A program made the position numbers and the translations under genes. A stretch of DNA of 6,113 bases from contig CAZQWG010000020.1 of assembly GCA_964596985.1 (NCBI GenBank), positions 1 to 6,113 of the forward strand, in the 5' to 3' direction. Below, piece by piece: positions 1-5,359 of this stretch; position 1 is the stretch's first letter; each line of letters opens with the position of its first letter. The DNA comes from GCA-020345945 sp964596985 (GTDB lineage: Archaea > Thermoproteota > Bathyarchaeia > RBG-16-48-13 > GCA-020345945). The notes beneath the pieces are model-generated. The model saw only the letters and a program-made list of their open reading frames with translations. It did no database searches and was not told where the DNA came from.

Positions 1-598
1 GGCAAGGCCTGATATCCGGGGAATCGAACCGACGTGAAGCTGGACGGGATATGGGGAGGTGGTGCGTCTTACCCAGGGAAGCCCTCCTGACCTGGCGTCC
101 GAGCTGTCAAGGACGATATAAAACCGAACCGATAAGGAGAACCCGAAGCGGGGAGGGGGCAGAGGGTGGCAGATCCACGGATAGTACCGAAGATGCAGGG
201 CCGATGAAGCCTGGCAACAGAGCGGAGGAGAAAACCCTGAGGACCAGGAAGAGGGAAAGTGCTGAACGCTGCTAGGCAGAGAACCCGCCGCTTGCGACGG
301 TCAACACACATCTGACCTGGGGACGTTGAGGTGCTGGAAGTCAAGCCTGGGTGTCCCAATAACGCCGTTGAGACATGGGAAGTCGTGGACGAGAGGCGAT
401 GGTGACAGCATTGAGGAGTCGATTTAGAGTTGCAGGGAGAGATGAAGGAACCAGGAAACCGAAGGGGGATGCACGAATCCCAAGAGGGATTCCGACCAGA
501 TGGGCAGTCTCGAAGGTCATTAGGCATCCGGTTCTGGCCACAGGGGCCACTTGCAGCCTGGCAACCCTCAGTGAGGTGATGAGTCACGGAGTTGAAGA
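1..598 (+). ncRNA. 5' ribozyme part of the group II intron (domains I to IV start)
   Basis: About 600 bases without a credible gene. The sequence is rich in GGA/GAA purine runs and short GC stems, as expected of the catalytic RNA upstream of an intron RT. Stems visible by eye: GAATCCC (475-481) with GGGATTC (486-492), loop AAGA; TGGCC (535-539) with GGCCA (545-549); CCGCCG (285-290) with CGACGG (295-300), loop CTTG, with one mismatch. GTGCG at 62-66 is a candidate 5' splice-site sequence. Domain boundaries, exon-binding sites and tertiary contacts could not be assigned by eye. Open frames across this stretch on both strands have no recognisable protein character. Confidence 0.65.
588..591 (+). 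promoter_or_regulatory. Ribosome binding site of the intron RT
   Basis: GGAG lies 7 nt before GTG 599. An in-frame TGA at 593-595 excludes any longer product, so this site and the GTG set the start. Confidence 0.6.
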
Positions 599-1876
599 GT
601 GAAGTATGAGAAGGTCTTAGAGAGGGTCTATAACCCGTGGCGAGTGCGCAAAGCGTGGCAGCAGATTAAGGAAAACGCTGGGGCAGCGGGGATAGACAAA
701 ATGACGGTAGAGGACTTCGAGAAGCGAGAGGATGAGCTTTTGGGGCTTATCCATGAGAAGTTAAAAGAAGGGGTCTACCGTTTCAAACCTGCACGAAGGG
801 TGCTGATACCGAAGGAAGGCACTTCCAAGATGCGGAAACTGGGGATACCGGTGGGCATGGATCGCATAGTGGCTCAGAGTATCAATTTGGTGTTTGAAGA
901 GATATTCGATTCCGAGTTCACGGGGTCCAACTTCGGGTTTCGCAGGGGGAGGAGCCAACACCGTGCCATTGGGCATGTTCAGAGCATTGTGGGGGAGGGG
1001 TACGAGTGGTGTGCATCCATTGACTTGAAAGGCTTCTTTGACGAGATCCCTCATAACCTCATCCTGAAGCTCATTCGCAGGAAGATTGCGGATGAACGGC
1101 TGGTGACGCTGATCGCGAGAGCGTTAAGATCTGGGGTGATGATAGAGGGAAAGTTTGAGAAGACGACGAAGGGATGTCCCCAAGGCTCTCCCCTCTCACC
1201 GATGCTGGCGAACATGGTACTCAATGAACTGGACCAGGAGTTGGAAAGGAGAGGTTATCGATATGGTCGATGGGCGGACGACTTTGTGATTCTGCTGAAG
1301 TCTGAAAGAGCTGCAAATCGGGTCATGGAGGGGGTCGTGAGGTATCTGGAGGGGCAGTTGAACCTTCCGGTAAACAAAGAGAAGAGCGAGGTGGCAAAGA
1401 TTAAGGATGTCCCCTTTCTCGGATTTCAAATCCTGCGGGGAAAGATTCGCGTCAGCGATAAAGCAAGAGTCAAGTTCAAGGGCAAAGTCCGAGAACTAAC
1501 CCGGAGGAACAACCCCCTATCCATGCACCAAATCATCGAGGATCTCAACGAATACATTAGGGGCTGGGCTGGGTATTTCAGAGTACAGGAATTCAAGAGG
1601 CCATTCCAGGAACTTGATGCATGGATACGGAGTCGATTGAGATCCATGCAGTTGAAGAAATGGAAGAAACCATGGAAGTTCCAGCGGATCATGATCAAAG
1701 CTGGCTTCAAGCCCCAAGAAGCTCAACGAGTCTGGATCAAGATGAACAAATGGCAATCGGTGACGAGGACAGAGGTGCGCTTTGTGATGAACCTTCAATG
1801 GTTCAAGAGGCAGGGACTGATCTTCTTGAGCGATCTTGCTCGGCGATCTCCTGAGCAGTCATTGTTCAGTCGCTGA
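599..1876 (+). CDS. ltrA: Group II intron reverse transcriptase/maturase
   Basis: The 425-residue protein copies intron RNA into DNA during retrohoming and helps the ribozyme fold and splice. The GTG start follows an in-frame stop by one codon. The N-terminal RT0/RT1 region (residues 4-34, ending AGAAGID) fits family starts. RT1 has LGIPVGMDRIVAQ at 81-93, and RT3 has FGFRRGRS at 112-119. The first catalytic Asp is D142 in IDLKGFFDEIPH. PQGSPLSPMLAN is at 194-205. The active-site box is WADD (225-228) rather than the usual YADD, with D227 and D228 present. FLGF follows at 273-276. The thumb/maturase domain X covers about 285-400, with the typical GWAGYFR at 322-328. No HNH endonuclease follows, so mobility would use nicked or single-stranded targets. 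Length and layout match class C enzymes of about 420 residues. It looks intact; the symbol is generic for the family. Confidence 0.96.
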   Translation: MKYEKVLERVYNPWRVRKAWQQIKENAGAAGIDKMTVEDFEKREDELLGLIHEKLKEGVYRFKPARRVLIPKEGTSKMRKLGIPVGMDRIVAQSINLVFEEIFDSEFTGSNFGFRRGRSQHRAIGHVQSIVGEGYEWCASIDLKGFFDEIPHNLILKLIRRKIADERLVTLIARALRSGVMIEGKFEKTTKGCPQGSPLSPMLANMVLNELDQELERRGYRYGRWADDFVILLKSERAANRVMEGVVRYLEGQLNLPVNKEKSEVAKIKDVPFLGFQILRGKIRVSDKARVKFKGKVRELTRRNNPLSMHQIIEDLNEYIRGWAGYFRVQEFKRPFQELDAWIRSRLRSMQLKKWKKPWKFQRIMIKAGFKPQEAQRVWIKMNKWQSVTRTEVRFVMNLQWFKRQGLIFLSDLARRSPEQSLFSR

Positions 1877-1881
1877 TCGAA

Positions 1882-1912
1882 GAGCGGCTTACCTGGCCGG
1901 TACGAGCCGTTC
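1882..1912 (+). ncRNA. Group II intron domain V (catalytic hairpin)
   Basis: GAGCGGCUU (1882-1890) pairs with GAGCCGUUC (1904-1912) over nine pairs, including the expected G-U pair and a closing U-G wobble. The catalytic AGC triad is at 1883-1885 and a two-base AC bulge at 1902-1903. This is the standard domain V layout. The upper helix is only ACC/GGU (three pairs) with a UGGCC loop, giving 31 nt instead of the usual 34 and no GNRA tetraloop. It begins 5 nt after the RT stop codon. Confidence 0.82.
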
Positions 1913-1916
1913 CGTT

Positions 1917-1949
1917 GGGAGGGGGTGGCCATTACGGCCACTTCCTACC
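1917..1949 (+). ncRNA. Group II intron domain VI with candidate branch-point A
   Basis: Bases 1917-1930 pair with 1936-1949 at 13 of 14 positions around the loop ATTAC. The single mismatch is G1919 opposite A1947. This A, near the foot of the 3' strand, is in the position of the lariat branch point. The four-base linker CGTT joins it to domain V. Confidence 0.75.
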
Positions 1950-1954
1950 AGATT

Positions 1955-2149
1955 GGATCTTACTATGTAGCATATACACGGAGCAGCAAACAGCCGAGGG
2001 CTCAATGGTTGCACTTTGCGAATGTCGACGCTGCTTTCCCCAACAACGAGGTGTATGATTGCAAAGTTTTCTTGTTGAACTATCAGTCGAATGGGATTGT
2101 CCTTTGGGACAACATACTGCTTTGCCAAATAGGTCAGCCGGGCAAATGA
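1955..2149 (+). pseudogene. C-terminal fragment of a possible beta-sandwich/carbohydrate-binding protein
   Basis: The frame stays open from inside intron domain VI to the TGA at 2147-2149, giving about 64 residues after the intron. The segment VFLLNYQSNGIVLWDNILL near its end resembles the last strands of CBM4/9-like jelly-roll domains, which often read as 'tvwfDnv.L'. Alternating hydrophobic residues support beta structure. A nominal GTG at 1925 lies inside the intron hairpin, so it is not a credible start. No matching N-terminal part lies in bases 1-61. The reading is that this is the 3' exon, or the stranded tail, of a gene hit by the intron. If the intron still splices in frame, the full gene would continue left of the window. 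Family assignment rests on a weak pattern; that it is coding is more likely than not. Confidence 0.45.
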
Positions 2150-2169
2150 ATCTAACTGCTGTTGCGAAA

Positions 2170-2174
2170 AGAGG
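2170..2174 (+). promoter_or_regulatory. Ribosome binding site that decides the flippase start
   Basis: AGAGG abuts TTG 2175, which is too close to serve it, but lies 9 nt before the in-frame TTG 2184. TTG 2184 is therefore the preferred start. No ATG occurs in this frame before codon 15 (2226), where no binding site is seen. Confidence 0.5.
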
Positions 2175-2183
2175 TTGATAGAC

Positions 2184-3635
2184 TTGATCAGCATAGGACG
2201 GAAGTTCATCAACAGCACGATTTGGATGACCAGTTCCCAATTGGCTGGTTATCTCCTCTCCCTTGTAGTCAATATCGTGCTAGCTCGGCTCCTGACTCCC
2301 GATGATTTCGGCACCTTTGCCCTTGCTCTGTCAATCGAATCCCTTTTCTTCATTCTAGCCGGTTGGGGCTTTTCGATTGCTGTCATTCAGACTGAGAAAA
2401 TCGATCAGACATTCTTTGACACCGCCTGGGTGTTGTCTCTGGTGTTGGGGTGCAGTGTTTTTATCATCGTTGTGATTGCTTCGTTTTTCCTGAGGAGTTT
2501 TTATGCAACAGAGGTACTCAATATCATGGTGGTACTTGCAGTTTTTGAGATTCCTCAATCGCTTTCCACGTGTTATAGTGCTAGCTTGGAGAGGGACTTG
2601 AATTATAGGGGGGTCTCGTTTGTCCTAGTGGGTAGTCAGCTTGCTTCCATAGCTCTGGCTCTTGGTTTAGCTGCGATAGGCTTGGGGGTCTGGAGTCTCG
2701 TTGGCAAGAGCGCGGTCTATTCCATAGGGAGCTTGGCGGGCATGCAGCTTCTCAGCCCATGGAAGTTTCGGGGAAGGTTCAAGATATCTACGATTAAGCA
2801 TCTACTTGGTTTTGGCTCGAATATGCTGCTTGCCAGCGGTTTGGCGCGTCTCCTCTCGATGATCCAGAGCTTTATCGTGGGTACGATACTTGGAACTGCG
2901 GCACTTGGGTATTTTACCATGGCAATCGGGCTGTCCCAATTGGGGGCTATTGTTGCAAGCTCAGCGCTGAACAATGTGTCCATGGCATTCTTTGCCCGTT
3001 TGCAGACTTCGGGGAAGCAAGGGCGAGCTTATGAAATGGTCAACTACTTCTTGGTACGCGCTTTTCTTGTAGTTACCATTGTATTCCTCCTCCTGGGGGA
3101 GGAAATAACTGTTTTGCTCTATGGAGATAAATGGAACATGGCAGGAAAAATCTTACGTATCTTGTCCTTTTATGCGTTTACGTATGTCCTTTACGGAAAC
3201 GCAAGGCAGCTGCTTTACTCACAGGCTAGAATCAAGGAGGTTGCTATCATTCACTCTGTACAGGTTGTAGTCACTGTAATAGGAATGTTGGCTGTTCTGA
3301 AGGAATATGGAGTCTTCGGGGCGGCGTGGATAGTCAATCTAGCATTTTTGTTGGCCATGTTTTTGGCATTCAAATATGGCGGGTCTCGTATAGACTTGTC
3401 CTTAATGAAACTGATGCTCCCTCCCGGTTTGGCAGGCATCGCCACAGTAATCATATTCCTAGGGTTGAGAGACGTGGGGTTCGGCTATCTGCATATGGGC
3501 AGGTTTGTAGCGATCGTTGTTGATGTCGGGACGGTGTCTATCTTGTATCTGACGATTTTGTGGTTCTTGGAAAGAGCGCAATTGAGGAATAGCGTTCGAT
3601 ACTTGGTGAGTGTTGCTAGGCAGAAGGACTCGTAG
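2184..3635 (+). CDS. Polysaccharide flippase, Wzx/MOP superfamily
   Basis: An inner-membrane protein predicted to flip lipid-linked oligosaccharide repeat units from cytoplasm to periplasm, for capsule, exopolysaccharide or O-antigen assembly. From TTG 2184 it has 483 residues, normal for the family. About 12-14 hydrophobic segments run through the whole length, for example near residues 17-38, 43-65, 83-104, 109-128, 145-187, 289-306, 322-340, 355-397, 410-428 and 438-461. The N-terminal signature NIVLARLLTPDDFGTFAL (30-47), followed by a 'GFSIAVIQ' stretch (62-69), is typical of the PST/WzxC-type branch (Polysacc_synt domains). No frameshift is visible. It stands 34 nt after the broken upstream gene and 92 nt before the TTG of the next gene, on the same strand, so a shared transcript is plausible. 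The substrate cannot be told from the sequence. Confidence 0.93.
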   Translation: MISIGRKFINSTIWMTSSQLAGYLLSLVVNIVLARLLTPDDFGTFALALSIESLFFILAGWGFSIAVIQTEKIDQTFFDTAWVLSLVLGCSVFIIVVIASFFLRSFYATEVLNIMVVLAVFEIPQSLSTCYSASLERDLNYRGVSFVLVGSQLASIALALGLAAIGLGVWSLVGKSAVYSIGSLAGMQLLSPWKFRGRFKISTIKHLLGFGSNMLLASGLARLLSMIQSFIVGTILGTAALGYFTMAIGLSQLGAIVASSALNNVSMAFFARLQTSGKQGRAYEMVNYFLVRAFLVVTIVFLLLGEEITVLLYGDKWNMAGKILRILSFYAFTYVLYGNARQLLYSQARIKEVAIIHSVQVVVTVIGMLAVLKEYGVFGAAWIVNLAFLLAMFLAFKYGGSRIDLSLMKLMLPPGLAGIATVIIFLGLRDVGFGYLHMGRFVAIVVDVGTVSILYLTILWFLERAQLRNSVRYLVSVARQKDS

Positions 3636-3644
3636 TGACTACGA
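3630..3644 (+). repeat. Small inverted repeat over the flippase stop codon
   Basis: TCGTAG and CTACGA form a perfect 6-bp stem with a TGA loop. There is no following T-run, so it is not a good terminator; it may be chance. Confidence 0.3.
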
Positions 3645-3673
3645 CGCTCGGACCTTGGCTGGCATTCAGAAGT

Positions 3674-3680
3674 AGGGGGG
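3674..3680 (+). promoter_or_regulatory. Strong Shine-Dalgarno facing an ACG codon
   Basis: AGGGGGG lies 8 nt before ACG 3689. That codon is in frame with the sulfotransferase and follows its last upstream stop (TGA 3683-3685). No ATG, GTG or TTG in this frame is near the site. TTG 3728, the first ordinary start, has no binding site before it. Confidence 0.45.
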
Positions 3681-3727
3681 ATTGAGAGACGAACAAACGG
3701 AACTGGGTCTTTGATCAAGCCCGATGG

Positions 3728-4675
3728 TTGCTCAGGAAAGTGAATAGTGTTTACCTGCGCTCGAACCTGCAAAAGGTGAATCTTCATAAGCATCTTGTGC
3801 CGTTGGAGGAGATAGAGATTCGCAATCCAATCTATTTGTTAGGATTGCAAGGCGGGGGCTTGACACTTTTGGGCCGTATGCTGAGACGGAACAAGTCTGT
3901 TATTTCTTGCACGGGGAACTGGAAGCGATGGGCTGGAGACGACGAGACCGAGAACCTATATTATACAGAGTTACCATTGCCCTTGAGGGGGCCCCGCCAT
4001 GTAGCTGATGATGTTTTTGGCAATTGTGATATGGTCTATGCTAGTCATCTCTTCTTCGATCAGTTTCACAAGACGTGGAAGGATGTCACTGAGGAGGATG
4101 CGAGAGCATATAAGAGATTGATAAAGGGCTTGTTGGCGAAATACGGTAGAGCCGTCGCCAATCCGCGCTTCCTGGACAAGAGCCAAAGCTACACATTAGA
4201 AATCACCTACCTGGAAGCAGTCTTTAAGGAGGAAGAGCCCTATTTCCTACTACTCCTCCGCAACCCTTACGTATGGTGCAAAAGAGCATTGGATACGAAC
4301 ATATCGCGAGCGCCTTGGTCCTACGAGGATAAGTTGCGACTAGCGTGTGAGCAGTTTCGGAATAGTGTCAATACCTGTTTGGAAGAGTCAAGAGACGTAA
4401 GGCATTTTGCAACCTTCAGGCTTGAGGACTTGGTGGCAAACCCTCGCGAGACCTTGCGAAGTATTTGTTCTTTCTTGGAGCTTGACTTTTGTGAGGATAT
4501 GCTCCCGTCTCCCAGTCATCGTTATCATTTGGGAGCAGTGCTGGATGGTAAGTGGTACCCTCTTAGAAACCCCAATGCACGCTATTTCAAGGAAATCTCG
4601 GAAAAGGATGTTGAGATGATTGAGCGGTATTGCGGTGACATTGTTCAGAGATTCAGGTACTTTCCTGATGGCTGA
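3728..4675 (+). CDS. Sulfotransferase family protein
   Basis: Likely moves a sulfuryl group from PAPS to a glycan or other acceptor in the cytoplasm. The protein has 315 residues from TTG 3728. Family marks: a strand plus P-loop-like turn, IYLLGLQGGGLTLLGRML (35-52), in the place of the usual GxxRSGTTLL 5'-phosphosulfate loop; LLLLRNPYVW (174-183) at the 3'-phosphate site with R178; and FRLEDLVANPRETLRSICSFL (230-250), the usual 'yEDL..dP......l..FL' block. The glycine-rich loop is unusual (see findings), and the Ser normally eight residues after the Arg is an Arg (R186). The frame is open back to 3686, and the extra residues NKRNWVFDQARW look coding, so the natural start may be 3689. The C-terminus looks complete. 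The flippase before it and the methyltransferase remnant after it point to polysaccharide decoration. Substrate unknown. Confidence 0.85.
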   Translation: MLRKVNSVYLRSNLQKVNLHKHLVPLEEIEIRNPIYLLGLQGGGLTLLGRMLRRNKSVISCTGNWKRWAGDDETENLYYTELPLPLRGPRHVADDVFGNCDMVYASHLFFDQFHKTWKDVTEEDARAYKRLIKGLLAKYGRAVANPRFLDKSQSYTLEITYLEAVFKEEEPYFLLLLRNPYVWCKRALDTNISRAPWSYEDKLRLACEQFRNSVNTCLEESRDVRHFATFRLEDLVANPRETLRSICSFLELDFCEDMLPSPSHRYHLGAVLDGKWYPLRNPNARYFKEISEKDVEMIERYCGDIVQRFRYFPDG

Positions 4676-5020
4676 TATGAGATCTTCTCGAAAATTCCTA
4701 TCCAAGTTAGGATATTAGGTGAAGTCATACAGGCACTTCAGTGCGACAGACTAGACTTCATCAAGATAGATACCGAAGGAAATGATTACAAGATGCTAGC
4801 AGGCATAGAAAGAAGTATTCAGCAATATCACCCTTATGTCCTGTTTGAGTATAACGAAGATATGTGGGGTACGGCGAATTTAGATTTTTCTACGTGTGAC
4901 AAGTTTTTTGCAAAGCAAGAATACACACTCTATGTGCTTTACCCCAATAACTCTCTCACAAGAGTTAAACATGGATTGCCGAAGTCGGCCAATATCTTTG
5001 CGGTTCCGCCTGTCGTCTAA
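4676..5020 (+). pseudogene. FkbM-family methyltransferase, C-terminal remnant
   Basis: A 114-codon open stretch begins right after the sulfotransferase TGA and is in the same frame. It carries the FkbM C-terminal block: DRLDFIKIDTEGNDYKMLAG (24-43 of the fragment), where 'iKiDvEG.e..vL.Ga' is the family pattern, followed by YHPYVLFEYNE (51-61). FkbM proteins are SAM-dependent O-methyltransferases, often of sugars. The N-terminal half with the glycine-rich SAM-binding motif is absent, and no sequence of that kind lies upstream, where the sulfotransferase sits. The first ATG (4793) lies after the KIDTEG motif, and no binding site is evident, so an active enzyme is unlikely. It reads as a methyltransferase gene whose front was lost when the sulfotransferase gene was joined to it. 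A separate short protein from ATG 4793 (75 residues) is possible but unlikely. Confidence 0.85.
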
Positions 5021-5044
5021 ACTCAAAACGCGGTCCAACAAATA

Positions 5045-5079
5045 AGGATTGAGACGATCTGAAGGATCGTTTCAATCCT
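5045..5079. repeat. 15-bp inverted repeat (hairpin) at the IS91 3' end
   Basis: The arms 5045-5059 and 5065-5079 are reverse complements apart from one position that gives a G-U pair; the loop is TGAAG. It lies 24 bp past the methyltransferase remnant stop and about 280 bp past the transposase stop on the other strand. On the minus strand it is followed by TATTTGTT, a weak T-tract, so it could end transposase transcription. Its place near the presumed element end also fits a subterminal ori-IS hairpin of an IS91-type element. On the plus strand no T-run follows. Confidence 0.6.
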
Positions 5080-5092
5080 GGGTTCAAGAGGC

Positions 5093-5359
5093 CCGGAGCG
5101 GCAGCAGGGGATTGGATATAGGGTAAAGCTTTTTGATTTAGTGTTTGAGTGGATGGTGATGGTGCTGGGTGTGTGATTAAGCCTGAAAGTAATTGCAGTG
5201 GTGTGTTGGATTTTGGATATTTCTGAGTACTCCCTCCTTGCAGTATTGAGGGTTGATCGGGGTATGAGCCTTTGAGTGGGCGCAGTTGTGCAAGCCCCTT
5301 TGATCTTTGACATCGCAAAGAGACAGTGAGGTACACTTTGCTTCATGTGAGTAGTAGGA
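5093..5359 (-). other. Non-coding tail of the IS91-type element
   Basis: About 270 bases with no convincing gene. The minus-strand frames here (one starting at 5346, 13 nt after the transposase stop) are low-complexity, rich in Thr, Ser and Ile, and have no recognisable motif. Visible features are CCCTC/GAGGG arms around 5234-5254 with a long loop, and a 9-bp direct repeat TTTGAGTGG near 5144 and 5272. Position suggests the transposition origin region of the element. Confidence 0.4.

Larger units (their letters stand above)
1..1953 (+). mobile_element. Group II intron with internal reverse transcriptase (5' end uncertain)
   Basis: A self-splicing retroelement: a ribozyme carrying its own maturase. 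Seen directly: a non-coding purine-rich leader, a group II RT gene, then a domain V hairpin (1882-1912) and a domain VI hairpin (1917-1949) in the right order after the RT stop. The 3' end is placed at about 1953 (AT, fitting the AY consensus), 6 nt after the mismatched A1947 of domain VI; the usual distance is 7-8 nt, so 1953-1955 is the honest range. For the 5' end, GTGCG at 62-66 matches the GUGYG consensus and would give a 537-nt pre-ORF part. However, bases 1-61 do not look like the matching 5' exon, so the intron may begin left of the window. The RT resembles class C (GsI-IIC-like) proteins and lacks an endonuclease domain. Class is inferred from memory of the family, not from alignment. 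Confidence 0.8.

Noticed and set aside
69..587. Long minus-strand open frame (172 codons) and two plus-strand frames (51-275, 375-602) in the intron leader
   Set aside because: They lie over the structured 5' ribozyme part, have odd Arg/Ser/Pro-rich composition and no family motif. The plus frame ending at 602 overlaps the RT start, but this looks incidental.
1925..2149. Treating the GTG at 1925 as the start of a 74-residue gene
   Set aside because: The first codons are the domain VI hairpin of the intron and no suitable ribosome binding site is present. The sequence after 1955 is better read as a 3' fragment.
4673..4675. UGA readthrough or selenocysteine joining the sulfotransferase to the FkbM part
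   Set aside because: The sulfotransferase C-terminus looks complete, the FkbM half lacks its cofactor-binding domain, and no convincing SECIS-like hairpin follows the codon. A gene junction explains it more simply.
5045..5079. Possible CRISPR repeat, because the arms resemble GGATTGAAAC-type repeat ends
   Set aside because: Only one palindromic unit exists. There are no spaced copies and no cas genes in the window.
4965..5346. Two overlapping minus-strand open frames (102-123 codons) behind the transposase, as possible passenger genes of the IS
   Set aside because: Low-complexity translations with no motif. One runs through the hairpin and the other into the methyltransferase remnant. They overlap each other in different frames, which points to chance open frames.
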